Positions 1 to 8,555 of a DNA stretch of 64,000 nt are shown piece by piece. Position 1 is the first letter of the stretch. Each line of letters begins with the position of its first letter. Source of the stretch: Streptomyces sp. NBC_01428 (GTDB lineage Bacteria; Actinomycetota; Actinomycetes; Streptomycetales; Streptomycetaceae); assembly GCF_036231965.1 (NCBI RefSeq), contig NZ_CP109499.1, positions 7,936,001 through 8,000,000 of the forward strand, given 5' to 3'. The notes under the pieces were generated by a model that saw nothing but the letters and a program-made list of their open reading frames with translations, made no database searches and was not told the origin of the DNA. Both the position numbers and the translations under genes were made by a program.

Positions 1-444
1 GCCCGTGACCACGATCTTGAACTGGGGGCGCACCGCCAGTTCGTTCGCGATGTTCAGGGCGTTCGTGACGACGGTGAGCGCGGGGGAGCCCGACGCCAGA
101 TCCGGACGTACCGCCAGGGCGCGGGCCACCTCGGTCGTGGTCGTGCCGCCGGTCAGCCCGACGGCCTCGCCCGGAGCGACGAGGCCGGCCACCGCCTTGG
201 CGACACGCTCCTTCTCGGAGGCGTGCCGGGCCGTCTTGTAGCGCAGGGGCAGTTCGTACGAGACCCCGTGGACGACCGCGCCGCCCCGGGTGCGTACGAG
301 CATCTGCTGTTCCGCGAGCTGGTCGAAGTCGCGCCGGATGGTCGCCGCCGACACCTCCAGCCGGGTCGCGGCCTCCTCGACGTCGAGGCGGCCCCGCTCC
401 ACCAGCAGGTCCAGCAGCGTCTTCCAACGGGCGTCGCGCGACAT
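1..444 (-). CDS. DeoR-family transcriptional regulator (C-terminus cut by window edge)
   Basis: The reverse strand reads from an ATG at 444, preceded by a GGGAGAGG ribosome site, to the window edge, giving 148 residues. Residues 5-55 form a DeoR-type winged helix with recognition helix VSAATIRRDFDQLAEQ. A sugar-phosphate-sensing DeoRC domain follows, with the loop GLTGGTTTTEVARAL. Members of this family usually repress sugar-phosphate catabolic genes and release DNA when a phosphorylated sugar binds. It is divergent from an SIS isomerase and an aldolase, which are its likely targets. The effector is not evident from sequence, and the end of the protein lies outside the window. Confidence 0.9.
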   Translation of the reverse strand, partial: MSRDARWKTLLDLLVERGRLDVEEAATRLEVSAATIRRDFDQLAEQQMLVRTRGGAVVHGVSYELPLRYKTARHASEKERVAKAVAGLVAPGEAVGLTGGTTTTEVARALAVRPDLASGSPALTVVTNALNIANELAVRPQFKIVVTG

Positions 445-500
445 CCGCCTCTCCCTTGCTCGTTCCTCCGCGACCCTAGCGCACCCCACCTCACCTCGAA

Positions 501-546
501 TGCTTGATTGTGCTCGAAAACTCGCTATATCTTGCAAGAACAAGCA
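501..546. promoter_or_regulatory. Candidate operator between the DeoR and SIS genes
   Basis: This AT-richer stretch in the divergent intergenic region carries an inverted repeat TGCTTG (501-506) / CAAGCA (541-546). A perfect 8-bp palindrome CTTGCAAG sits at 531-538. Its position between the regulator and its probable target operon suggests a DeoR binding site, but binding is inferred only. Confidence 0.45.
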
Positions 547-565
547 TCTGTGGGAGGGGTACCGC

Positions 566-1447
566 ATGACCCATGTCGAGGACGAGCTGAGCAGTCAGCC
601 CGAGTGCTGGATCCGCGCCGCCGAAGAGGCCGCCGGACACGGGGCCGCGCTGCCCGCGGCGGGGGAGCGGGTCGCCATCGTGGGCTGCGGCACCTCCTTC
701 TTCATGGCGCAGGCCGTGGCCGCGCTGCGCGAAGGGTCCGGGCAGGGCGAGACGGACGCCTTCGCCGCCTCGGAGTACCCGCAGGGCCGCTCGTACGACC
801 GCGTGGTCGCCCTCACCCGTTCCGGGACGACCACCGAGGTGCTGGAGCTCCTCGGACGCCTGCGCGGACACACCCGGACGACGGCCGTCACCGCCGACCC
901 GCACACCCCGGTGATGGAGGCGGCCGACGACATCGTCGTGCTCGACTTCGCCGACGAGCGGTCCGTCGTGCAGACACGGTTCGCCACGACCGCGCTCACC
1001 CTGCTCCGGGCCCACCTCGGTCTGCACACGGACGCCGTCGTGGCCGACGCGCGCACCGCGCTGGAGACGCCGTTGCCCGAAGGGCTCGTCGACTGCGCCC
1101 AGTTCACCTTCCTCGGCCGCGGCTGGACCGTGGGCCTCGCGAACGAGGCCGGGCTCAAGATGCGGGAGGCGTCCCTCGCCTGGACCGAGGCCTACCCGGC
1201 CATGGAGTACCGCCACGGCCCCATCAGCGTCACCACCCGCGGCACCGCCACCTGGATGTTCGGCGAGGCCCCCGACGGGCTGGCCGAACAGGTCCGCGAG
1301 ACCGGCGCGCTGTGGGTCGGCGGTGGACTCGACCCGCTCGCCGAACTCGTCCGCGCCCAGCGCCTCGCCGTGGCCGTCGCCGCCGCCAAGGGCCTCGACC
1401 CCGACCAGCCGCGCCACCTCACCCGCTCGGTGATCCTCAGCAACTGA
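566..1447 (+). CDS. SIS-domain sugar isomerase/aminotransferase-like protein
   Basis: This 293-residue protein has two SIS (sugar isomerase) modules. The first has VAIVGCGTSFFMAQAV and LTRSGTTTEVLEL, the Ser/Thr-rich loops that bind the sugar phosphate. The second has FLGRGWTVGLANEAGLKMRE and EYRHGPISV, as in the GlmS isomerase half and in AgaS-like ketose/aldose isomerases. The ATG at 566 follows GGGAGGGG and leaves the divergent operator region untranslated; the open frame continues upstream but has no better start. It lies 34 bp before an aldolase and probably shares its mRNA. A role in catabolism of an amino sugar or tagatose-type phosphosugar is inferred; the substrate is not determined. 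Confidence 0.85.
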   Translation: MTHVEDELSSQPECWIRAAEEAAGHGAALPAAGERVAIVGCGTSFFMAQAVAALREGSGQGETDAFAASEYPQGRSYDRVVALTRSGTTTEVLELLGRLRGHTRTTAVTADPHTPVMEAADDIVVLDFADERSVVQTRFATTALTLLRAHLGLHTDAVVADARTALETPLPEGLVDCAQFTFLGRGWTVGLANEAGLKMREASLAWTEAYPAMEYRHGPISVTTRGTATWMFGEAPDGLAEQVRETGALWVGGGLDPLAELVRAQRLAVAVAAAKGLDPDQPRHLTRSVILSN

Positions 1448-1481
1448 CGCCCGCTCACCCATCCATAGAGAAGGAGGAGTT

Positions 1482-2345
1482 GTGCCCCTCGCAGCTACCG
1501 GTGAGCTGGTCGCCCGGGCCGCGGCGGCGCGGACCGCCGTCGCCGCGTTCAACGTCATCACCCTGGAACACGTCGAGGCCGTCATCGCGGGAGCCGAGTC
1601 GGCCGGCGCGCCCGTCGTCCTCCAGGTCAGCGAGAACGTCGTCACCTACCGCTACGGCCGGCTGCTCCCACTGGCCCGGGCGGCCAGCGCCGCCGCCGAA
1701 CGCGCCGCGGTTCCGGTCGCGTTGCACCTCGACCACGTGCAGAGCGACGACCTGTTGCGGCAGGCGGCCGGCGCGGGATTCAGCTCCGTGATGTACGACG
1801 CCTCCCGCCTGCCGTACGAGGAGAACCTCACCGCGACCCGCGCCGCCGCCGACTGGGCCCACGCCCAAGGGCTGTGGATCGAGGCCGAGTTGGGTGAGGT
1901 CGGCGGAAAGAACGGTGAACCGCCGCGCGACGCTCACGCGCCCGGCGCCCGTACGGAGCCCGGCGAGGCCCGCGCCTTCGTCGGCGACTCGGGGGTGGAC
2001 GCCCTCGCGGTGGCCATCGGCAGTTCGCACGCGATGACCACCCGCACGGCCGCTCTCGACCACGGCCTGCTCAAGCGGTTGAGCGCGTCGCTTGGCGTCC
2101 CGCTCGTCCTGCACGGATCGTCGGGGGTGCCGGACGGTGAACTGCGGGCGGCCGTCGAGGGCGGCATCGCCAAGGTCAACGTCGGCACCGCCCTGAACAT
2201 CGCGATGACCGCCGCCGTCCGGGAGTTCCTCGCCGCGCATCCCGAGGCCGTGGACTCGCGGAAGTACCTCAGTGTGGGGCGGGAGGCCATGGCGCGGACG
2301 GTGGCCGGACTCATCGGCGTGCTGCGAGGTGCCACCGATCGGTAG
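1482..2345 (+). CDS. Class II (zinc) ketose-bisphosphate aldolase
   Basis: This is a 287-residue protein of the fructose/tagatose-bisphosphate aldolase class II family (FbaA, GatY, KbaY type). The metal-binding histidines are visible in VALHLDHVQSDDLL, IGSSHAM and LVLHGSSGVPDGEL, and the conserved glutamate in EAELGEVGGK. The phosphate-binding loop is KVNVGTALN. The GTG at 1482 is preceded by GAAGGAGGAG. It is the second gene of the SIS operon, which points to a tagatose- or related ketose-1,6-bisphosphate substrate rather than the housekeeping glycolytic enzyme. It ends before a strong hairpin terminator. Confidence 0.88.
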   Translation: MPLAATGELVARAAAARTAVAAFNVITLEHVEAVIAGAESAGAPVVLQVSENVVTYRYGRLLPLARAASAAAERAAVPVALHLDHVQSDDLLRQAAGAGFSSVMYDASRLPYEENLTATRAAADWAHAQGLWIEAELGEVGGKNGEPPRDAHAPGARTEPGEARAFVGDSGVDALAVAIGSSHAMTTRTAALDHGLLKRLSASLGVPLVLHGSSGVPDGELRAAVEGGIAKVNVGTALNIAMTAAVREFLAAHPEAVDSRKYLSVGREAMARTVAGLIGVLRGATDR

Positions 2346-2383
2346 CCGAAGCACGTCGTCCTGACGGGCGACGACCGCGAAGC

Positions 2384-2435
2384 AGGGCCTCCCGCCGCTC
2401 GGGTGACGATCACCACGAGCCGCGCGGGAGGCCCT
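2384..2435 (+). terminator. Rho-independent-like terminator after the aldolase gene
   Basis: Perfect 12-bp inverted arms AGGGCCTCCCGC (2384-2395) and GCGGGAGGCCCT (2424-2435) enclose a loop that can form a further short stem. A TTT run follows immediately. It lies about 40 bp after the aldolase stop codon. Confidence 0.75.
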
Positions 2436-2821
2436 TTCCCGTCCCCGGGCCGGACCGAGTTCCGCAGGCGACCGTTCGCACGGGTGACAACGTGGCTAGT
2501 GTGAACAAGTATGAGAGAAGGCCGAAAGGGCACGGCAGGCTCGCGCGTGAGGCACCCTTCCGGAGGCCTTCCGGGCAGGCGTCCCGATGCCCCGTTGACG
2601 CGAGGAGCAGGAGTTGGCGGTGATTCGTAGAGGTCCGAGCCGACACCGGGCCCGGCGCGTGACCGCGGCGTCGAACGGCGGGCGCGTGGCTGGTTTCCGC
2701 ACCTCGGAGCGGTGCGCGGGACGCCCGTGCGCCGGTGGCGGCGGTGAACCGGCCCCGGCCGGGTGTGCGTTGGATCGCGGGGCGCGCGAAGGTTCCGCAC
2801 GGCCAGGGTCTGTGGGCTGAC
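2436..2821. other. Intergenic stretch with no confident gene
   Basis: About 390 bp between the aldolase terminator and the next gene. The only candidate is a 39-codon frame at 2511-2630 (MREGRKGTAG...), placed 8 nt after a TAGTGT hexamer. It resembles no family I recognise and could be a remnant or chance. Longer frames here are Arg/Gly/Pro-rich shadows. Confidence 0.5.
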
Positions 2822-4051
2822 GTGAGCGGACTGATCTACTACTTCGCCGCCGCCGTCCTCTGGACGGGACTGGCGGCTCAACTGCCCGACCTGTGGCGTC
2901 ACAGGGGAGACCCTCTCAAGCAGTCCTTCTGCGCCGTCATCTTCCTGTCGGGACTCTGCTTCGTGCTCGGCGCGCCGCCCACCGTGGCCCTGGTCAACGG
3001 GCTGACGGGGATACCCAACGTCGCCGCGCCGCTTGCCTATGCGACGGTGACCGCCTTCAGCGCGGCGTCCCTCATCCTCATCGTGCACTGGCGGGGTACC
3101 GACCCGGTCCGCGTCCGTCGCACCGCCCGGGCCTGGCTGTTCAGTTATCTGGGGGTGATCGCGGCCCAGGGCGTGCTGTTCGCGCTGGGCGACACCCCCG
3201 TCGAGCGCCGCGCGGACTTCGACACCTACTACGCCGCGACGCCGTTCATCCGCGAGATGATCGTGCTCTACCTGGCGGCCCATCTGGTGGCCGCAGTGAC
3301 GACGACCGTGCTGTGCTGGCGCTGGACCCGGCAGGTCAGACGGTGGGCCCGCAGGTCGTTGGCCCTGCTCGTCGTGGGCTGGCTCTTCACCAGTGCCTAC
3401 GGTGTCGTCAAGTTCGTGGCGCTGACGGCTCATTGGCTCGGACACCGTTGGGACGGACTCAGCACCAGCGTCGCACCCCTGGTCGCGGTCGGCGCGTGCC
3501 TGGTGTCGGCCGGCTACATCCTGCCCGTCGTCGGACCGCGCGTCGACTCGGCCATCACCTTCGTACGACTGCGCCCGCTGTTCCGGCTGCTGGCCGGACC
3601 CACCGGTGGCCGGCGCTTTGTCGCGCCCCTGTCGTGGCGGACCGTCGGCGACGTCGATCTGCGGCTCACCGCCCGGGAGACGGCCATCCGGGACGGTCTC
3701 AAGCGGCTCGCCGGTCAACTCGACGACCAGGTCAGGCGGCGGGCCTACCGGGAGGCGCTCGCCGCCGGACTCCGTGCCGCCGACGCCGAGGTCATCGGCA
3801 TGGCCGCGATGGTCGCCGTCGCCGCGCTGGCCGAGGCCCCGTCGCGCGCCGCGGAGACCGGCACGGTCGGCATCACGGTCGGCGACATCGACGTGGTGGT
3901 GTCCGTGAGCGCCTTCATGAGGCCGTCCGGCGCGGGGACGGGGGCCCTGGACACGGGGCAGCCGTCGTTGCTGAGCCTGTCCAGGGCGGTGCGCACCCCC
4001 ATCGTCGACGCGGCGGTCCAGTCACGCAGGACCGCGGTGCGGCAGCCCTGA
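2822..4051 (+). CDS. MAB_1171c/DUF6545-like polytopic membrane protein
   Basis: This is a roughly 409-residue membrane protein. The N-terminal half has about seven hydrophobic segments, beginning LIYYFAAAVLWTGLAAQLPDLWR and continuing through IFLSGLCFVLGAPPTVAL and YILPVVGPRVD. A soluble C-terminal half follows, with RLTARETAIRDGLKRLAGQ and an AMVAVAALAEAP stretch. The layout matches the actinobacterial MAB_1171c family of putative transporters, usually found near XRE or ImmA regulators. No such partner is recognisable here. The GTG at 2822 was chosen because homologues begin just before the first membrane segment; the frame is open further upstream. Its function is unknown. Confidence 0.7.
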   Translation: MSGLIYYFAAAVLWTGLAAQLPDLWRHRGDPLKQSFCAVIFLSGLCFVLGAPPTVALVNGLTGIPNVAAPLAYATVTAFSAASLILIVHWRGTDPVRVRRTARAWLFSYLGVIAAQGVLFALGDTPVERRADFDTYYAATPFIREMIVLYLAAHLVAAVTTTVLCWRWTRQVRRWARRSLALLVVGWLFTSAYGVVKFVALTAHWLGHRWDGLSTSVAPLVAVGACLVSAGYILPVVGPRVDSAITFVRLRPLFRLLAGPTGGRRFVAPLSWRTVGDVDLRLTARETAIRDGLKRLAGQLDDQVRRRAYREALAAGLRAADAEVIGMAAMVAVAALAEAPSRAAETGTVGITVGDIDVVVSVSAFMRPSGAGTGALDTGQPSLLSLSRAVRTPIVDAAVQSRRTAVRQP

Positions 4052-4092
4052 ACCGGCCCGGTCCGACCGGCGGTTCGCAGGGGTCCGGGCGG

Positions 4093-4139
4093 GAGGCGCC
4101 GCGTCGGGAACCCGGCACGGCGCCTCGCCGTCAGGCGCC
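4093..4139. terminator. Bidirectional hairpin between convergent genes
   Basis: The arms GAGGCGCCG (4093-4101) and CGGCGCCTC (4118-4126) are perfect. An overlapping alternative pairs GGCGCCT (4119-4125) with AGGCGCC (4133-4139). The element sits between the convergent stops at 4051 and 4131, so it could end transcription from both sides. Confidence 0.5.
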
Positions 4140-5528
4140 GGAGGTGTCGGCGCCGTCGAGGAAGGCGCTCTCCTCGGGCGTCAGCGGCGGTCCCGACAGA
4201 GGCTCCAGGACCGGTCCCTTGAGGGTGGCGAGCAGAAGACGCGGATGGACGAGACGGCTCGCGTCGGCCTGCAGCGTGGTGACCGCGCACATGGCGGCGG
4301 ACACCTCGTACGAGGTGGTGGCCACGCGCGCCATCCGCCCCATGTAGCGGCTGAGGATCCGGTCCACGAACGTCGGAGCCTTGCCCACGACGTCCGGGAA
4401 CCACTGGTCCTGCGAGGTGCTCAACGCGTAGGCGGCCCCGACGGACCGGGCGGCGTCGCGCTGGACTCCGCGGGCGAACCCGGGCGCGGTGACGTCGCCG
4501 TCCCGCAGCCGGTGACTCAGGGCCAGCGCGCCGAGCGCGGCGACGGACATGCCCTGTCCGTAGACGGGGTTGTACGTCGCGACGGCATCGCCGAGAACGA
4601 CCAGACCCTCGGGCAGCGCAGCCTTCTCGAAGCTACGGCGCCGGTTGCGGGTACTGCGGCTGAGGGACACCTCGCCCAGGGGTTCGGCGCGCGAGATGAG
4701 CTGCCCGATGAGCGGATGCCGCAGCTCCAGGGCGAAGCGCGTGAACTCCTCGGGATCCGTGGTCGGTTCGCCGCCCCGGGTGCCTCCGAGACTGACCAGC
4801 CAGCGGTTGTCCTCGATCGGCACGAGGTTCCCCGAGCGTCCCGGCAGGTTGTCGACGGGGTCGGCTCCGACCTGCGTCAACGGGATGGTCTCCGCACCCG
4901 GCGGGATACGGAAGACACGGCTGGCGTAGACGAGACCCGAGTCGACGTCGTCGCTGGGTGTGCCCGTCACCCCGAGCGTCTCGAGCCACTGCTCGGCCCG
5001 TGATCCCCGGCCGCTCGCGTCGACGACGAGGTCGGCGTCGAGGTCCTCCTCGCCGGCGCCCGCCACCACGCGTATCCCCGTGACGCGCCCGGCGTCGCCC
5101 AGCAGCGCCACCGCTTCGCCTTGGCGCACCGTGACCCCGGTGGTGCTCAGAACGGCGTCGCGGACCGTCCAGTCGAGCAGGTCGCGGCTGCAGCAGGTCA
5201 ACAGCAGCTCGTCGGTCACCTGCGGCCAGCGCCGGAACCAGCCCTGCGGGCCGAGGCCCAGCATGCCGGTGAGGGACTGCTCGCGGGCGCCCGCCGCGAG
5301 CAGCCTCTTGCGGATGTCGGCTCCGGGAAGGAGTTCCTCGATGGCCGCGCGGCCGCTGGGCAGCAGAATGTGCGCGTGCCGGGCCTGCGGGAGTCGCCTG
5401 CGCGGCCGTGGCCCGTCCGGGAGTTCGTCCCGGTCGACGACGATCACCTCGTCCACGGACCTGGACAGGGCCGCGGCGGCGAGCATCCCGGCCACGCTCC
5501 CCCCGATGACGACAGCACGGCGTGACAT
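4131..5528 (-). CDS. FAD-dependent oxidoreductase/monooxygenase
   Basis: This is a protein of about 465 residues with an N-terminal FAD-binding Rossmann fold (AVVIGGSVAGMLAAAAL, then VIVVDRDELP). A central DADLVVDASGRGSRAE motif and the FAD-ribityl motif GLVVLGDAVATYNPVYGQGM follow, as in PHBH-type flavoprotein hydroxylases and geranylgeranyl-reductase-like enzymes. I chose the ATG at 5528 because AGGGGAAT lies just upstream; an in-frame ATG at 5546 would add six residues. It is divergent from an AraC regulator, which may control it. The substrate is unknown. A segment of this gene (about 4985-5138) is duplicated at 35122-35275 with a nonsense change. Confidence 0.82.
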   Translation of the reverse strand: MSRRAVVIGGSVAGMLAAAALSRSVDEVIVVDRDELPDGPRPRRRLPQARHAHILLPSGRAAIEELLPGADIRKRLLAAGAREQSLTGMLGLGPQGWFRRWPQVTDELLLTCCSRDLLDWTVRDAVLSTTGVTVRQGEAVALLGDAGRVTGIRVVAGAGEEDLDADLVVDASGRGSRAEQWLETLGVTGTPSDDVDSGLVYASRVFRIPPGAETIPLTQVGADPVDNLPGRSGNLVPIEDNRWLVSLGGTRGGEPTTDPEEFTRFALELRHPLIGQLISRAEPLGEVSLSRSTRNRRRSFEKAALPEGLVVLGDAVATYNPVYGQGMSVAALGALALSHRLRDGDVTAPGFARGVQRDAARSVGAAYALSTSQDQWFPDVVGKAPTFVDRILSRYMGRMARVATTSYEVSAAMCAVTTLQADASRLVHPRLLLATLKGPVLEPLSGPPLTPEESAFLDGADTSGA

Positions 5529-5543
5529 GATTCCCCTAGTTGT

Positions 5544-5596
5544 CATGGACTTTGCAATGAGTGGGCGAACTCACCCTATGTTCGCGCGAGTCCATG
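5544..5596. promoter_or_regulatory. Inverted repeat between oxidoreductase and AraC genes
   Basis: Perfect 8-bp arms CATGGACT (5544-5551) and AGTCCATG (5589-5596) flank a segment that itself holds GAGTGGG...CTCACCC. It lies in the divergent promoter region next to the oxidoreductase start. It may be a binding site for the neighbouring AraC protein, but that is inference. Confidence 0.4.
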
Positions 5597-5772
5597 TTCA
5601 CCGGAGATCGGAAAGTGCACCGGTTCGGTCGGAGAGGAACAGCGTCGACTGCCATCGCACGATGCGTGATCGCCCCTTACGCGGTGAAACGGGCGACCGT
5701 CGGGCGGTGCGGGTGAGGTCCACGCCCGACACCGCCCCGGGCGGTCCGGACCACCCCTGGTACTTTTCCCCC

Positions 5773-6546
5773 GTGCGCGAGACGGAGCTGTACCTCCGTG
5801 AGCCGCCCGGTGTGGCCGGTGTCGGCGTCGGCGTGCATGGTGTCGCGAGTGCCACGGACGTGTTCCGGCTGCCGGAGCTGTGGCAGCTGCACCTCTACCA
5901 GTACGAGGCCGAGCTGACCGTCGACGGCACGGCGCACGTCGTCCGGCCCGGCCGGGTCAGCCTCGTGCCGCCCGGCGCCACGGTCCGGTTCCGCTACCGG
6001 GGCCGCTCCGAGCACCTCTACGCGCACCTGCGCATCACCCCCACCGGCCCGCCCCGGACCGTTCCCGTCGTGCAGGACGCCGGCCCCGAACTTCCGCTGC
6101 TGTCGGCGTTGTTGCTGAGCGCGGTCGCGGCCGCCCCGGCGCAGCCCGACCGGTCCCGGGCGGAGATCTGGGCCGCACTGTGGCGCGTCGCCGACCTCGC
6201 GCCCGCCGCTGCGGCACGACCCGGGCCGCACCCCGCCGTCGGCACCGCCATCGCCCACATCGAGGCCCGTCTCGCTGCCCCGCTGACCATCCCGGAGGTC
6301 GCGCGCGCGGCGGGGGTCTCCCACAACCACCTCACCCGGCTGTTCCGCGCCGAGACCGGCGGCACCGTCGTCGCGTACATCCGCCGCCGCAGACTCGAGC
6401 GGGCCCACCACCTGCTGCGCGCCTCGACCCTCTCCATCCCGGCCGTGGCCGCCGCCGTCGGCATCCCCGACCTCCAGGCGTTCAACAAGGCGTGCAGGCG
6501 CGAACTGGGCGCCCCGCCCCGGGTCCTGCGCGGCGCTACCGGCTGA
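5773..6546 (+). CDS. AraC-family transcriptional regulator
   Basis: This 257-residue protein has an N-terminal cupin-like sensor (LHLYQYEAELTVDG, then RPGRVSLVPPGATVRFRY). Two C-terminal helix-turn-helix units follow: IPEVARAAGVSHNHLTRLFR with YIRRRRLERAHHLL, and IPAVAAAVGIPDLQAFNKAC. The start is a GTG at 5773. No ribosome site precedes it, but TACTTT lies exactly 6 nt upstream, the arrangement of a leaderless mRNA. The open frame runs further upstream, with an ATG at 5662. Its last 11 bases overlap the convergent methyltransferase gene. It is divergent from the FAD oxidoreductase and is the obvious candidate regulator. Confidence 0.85.
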   Translation: MRETELYLREPPGVAGVGVGVHGVASATDVFRLPELWQLHLYQYEAELTVDGTAHVVRPGRVSLVPPGATVRFRYRGRSEHLYAHLRITPTGPPRTVPVVQDAGPELPLLSALLLSAVAAAPAQPDRSRAEIWAALWRVADLAPAAAARPGPHPAVGTAIAHIEARLAAPLTIPEVARAAGVSHNHLTRLFRAETGGTVVAYIRRRRLERAHHLLRASTLSIPAVAAAVGIPDLQAFNKACRRELGAPPRVLRGATG

Positions 6547-7690
6547 CGTCCTTCCTGACGGCCCGCAGGATCACGAACTTCGCGTCCCCGGCGACCAGTT
6601 CGCTGTTGCCGAAGAGCCGTCGCAGCTTCAGGTGGTAGTCGAGGTGGCGGTTGCCGACCACCCACAGCTCGCCGCCGGGCCGCAGCGCGTCGCGGGCGTC
6701 CGAGAACATCCGCCGGGCGGTCGTGTCCGTCGTCGCCTGGTGGGAGTGGAACGGCGGGTTGTTCACGACGAGATCGACGCTCCCGGCGGGGACGCCCGCC
6801 AGACCGTCGGCGACACGGAACTCGGCGGTACCGCCCGCGTTCGCCCGGTACGTCGCCTCCGCCGACGCGACCGCCTGGTACGACTCGTCGACGAAGAGCA
6901 CGTCGGCTTCCGGGTTCGCCAGCGCCAGCGCCGTACCGACCACCCCGTTCCCGCAGCCCAGGTCGACGACCCGCTCCGGGCCCCGGCTGCGCGGCAGGTG
7001 CTGGAGCAGGAAGCGGGTGCCGATGTCGAGACGGTCGGCGCAGAACACGCCCGCGTGATTGACGACCGTGCGTCCCGAGACGATCCCGATGTCCTCGGGG
7101 AGCCGGTAGCTCAACGGCCAGGGGTTCGCCTCCCGGGCGATCCCCGGCAGCGGGGTGCAGAAGATGAGCCGGGCCTTCTTCTCGGCCAGCGAGGTGCGGG
7201 TGGGGCCGAGGATCCGCTCGAACAGCCGGAGCGTGGAGGTGTGGATCTCCTTGACCATCCCGGTGCCGACCACGACGGTCCCTTCGTGCACCGCGGGCGC
7301 CAGCCGGTTCAGCTGGTCCTCCAGCAGGGCGAGGCTCTTCGGCACCCGGACCAGCAGCACGTCGATCCGCCCCGGAGGCGGGTCCTGGGTGGTGAGCAGC
7401 CGGACCGGCGACGCGTCGGCACCGGCCCGCGCCAGGTTCGCCCTGGTCGCCTGGTGCGCCAGGTGGGAGTCGGTGATCTGCGTCGGCCCGGCGTCGGACA
7501 GCGCGGTGGTGAGCGCGCCCCACCGGTCGCCGACGATCACGACCGAACCCGTCAGGTCGGTCCCGCTCTCCGCGAGGTGCCGGAGCAGATAGGTGTCGGC
7601 GGCGTCCCACGCGCGCAGGGGATCGCGGGGGTCCTCGGGAAAGCGGGCGAGCTCGTGGTCGCCCCAGGGGGTGGTCATACGGTCGGTCAT
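6536..7690 (-). CDS. RlmG/RsmC-like class I SAM methyltransferase
   Basis: This is a 384-residue protein with the duplicated methyltransferase layout of 16S/23S rRNA guanine-N2 methyltransferases. A degenerate N-terminal half carries SVVIVGDRWGALTTAL. The active C-terminal half has the SAM site VVDLGCGNGVVGTALAL followed by VLFVDES. The catalytic NPPF motif is in VVNNPPFHSHQAT. NPPF/NPPY enzymes methylate exocyclic amines, here probably of an rRNA guanine. The 7690 ATG follows a TAGCCT hexamer by 9 nt; an in-frame ATG at 7678 is possible. Whether it is RlmG or RsmC cannot be told by eye. Confidence 0.85.
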   Translation of the reverse strand: MTDRMTTPWGDHELARFPEDPRDPLRAWDAADTYLLRHLAESGTDLTGSVVIVGDRWGALTTALSDAGPTQITDSHLAHQATRANLARAGADASPVRLLTTQDPPPGRIDVLLVRVPKSLALLEDQLNRLAPAVHEGTVVVGTGMVKEIHTSTLRLFERILGPTRTSLAEKKARLIFCTPLPGIAREANPWPLSYRLPEDIGIVSGRTVVNHAGVFCADRLDIGTRFLLQHLPRSRGPERVVDLGCGNGVVGTALALANPEADVLFVDESYQAVASAEATYRANAGGTAEFRVADGLAGVPAGSVDLVVNNPPFHSHQATTDTTARRMFSDARDALRPGGELWVVGNRHLDYHLKLRRLFGNSELVAGDAKFVILRAVRKDVSR

Positions 7691-7743
7691 CGTGGGTCAA
7701 GGCTAAGCGACACAGGTCGACGGGGGTGCGCGAGGATGGAGGC

Positions 7744-8403
7744 ATGTCGATGGACGCGGAGCTCTTCCCCCGCAGCCGTCGGGAGATCGCGCCCGGCGCG
7801 GTCCACCTCCCGGACTGGCTGGACGCGGACCGTCAGCGCCGGCTCCTGGAGGACTGCCGCGCCTGGGCACGGCCACCCGCCGGCCTGCGCAGGGTCCGGA
7901 CCCCCGGGGGCGGCATGATGACCTCCCGGCAGGTCTGCCTCGGCTGGCACTGGTACCCGTACGGGTACGCCCGCACGGTCGTCGACGGTGACGGCTCCCC
8001 GGTGAAGCCGTTCCCCGACGAACTCGGCGAGCTGGCCCGCGCGGCGGCCCTGGACGCCCTCGGCGGCGATCCCGGCGCCGGCGGGGCCGCGTACGACATC
8101 GCGCTGATCAACTTCTACGACGCCGACGCCCGTATGGGCATGCACCAGGACGGCGACGAGTCGTCCGACGCCCCGGTGGTCTCCCTCAGTCTCGGTGACA
8201 CCTGCGTCTTCCGGTTCGGGAACACGGAGTCCCGGACGCGGCCCTACACGGACGTCGAGCTGCGCAGCGGTGACCTGTTCGTGTTCGGTGGCCCGTCACG
8301 GCTCGCGTTCCACGGTGTGCCACGGGTGTACGGCGGCACGGCGCCGCCCGAGTTGGGGCTGACCGGACGGCTGAACGTCACGCTCCGGGCCGGCGGGTTC
8401 TGA
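7744..8403 (+). CDS. alkB: AlkB-type 2-oxoglutarate/Fe(II) dioxygenase
   Basis: This 219-residue protein matches AlkB, which removes alkyl groups from N1-methyladenine and N3-methylcytosine in DNA or RNA by oxidation. The Fe(II) ligands are visible as H-x-D in GMHQDGDE and the distal His in LAFHGVPRVY. The 2-oxoglutarate-binding arginines are in GRLNVTLRAGGF at the C-terminus. The conserved INFYDADARMG strand precedes the iron site. The ATG at 7744 follows GGAGG; an in-frame ATG lies 18 nt upstream. It is divergent from the methyltransferase, with a 53-bp gap. It is a full-length single-domain enzyme. Confidence 0.92.
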   Translation: MSMDAELFPRSRREIAPGAVHLPDWLDADRQRRLLEDCRAWARPPAGLRRVRTPGGGMMTSRQVCLGWHWYPYGYARTVVDGDGSPVKPFPDELGELARAAALDALGGDPGAGGAAYDIALINFYDADARMGMHQDGDESSDAPVVSLSLGDTCVFRFGNTESRTRPYTDVELRSGDLFVFGGPSRLAFHGVPRVYGGTAPPELGLTGRLNVTLRAGGF

Positions 8404-8555
8404 GCGGTACTCGCGCCGTGGCGCCGGCCACCTGGCGGACGGGCGGCGCGGCGCGGAGCGGACGCGACGTCCGGCGCGGTCCGGTCCCGCGCCCCGCACG
8501 GGCCGACCCGACCGGCCGGGCCACCGCGGGAGCGGATCATGGGAGACTCACCCTC

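Noticed and set aside
2614..2820. 68-codon plus-strand frame (Arg/Gly/Pro-rich) before the membrane protein
   Set aside because: Its composition is that of non-coding high-GC DNA and there is no domain match, so it was left out as a gene.
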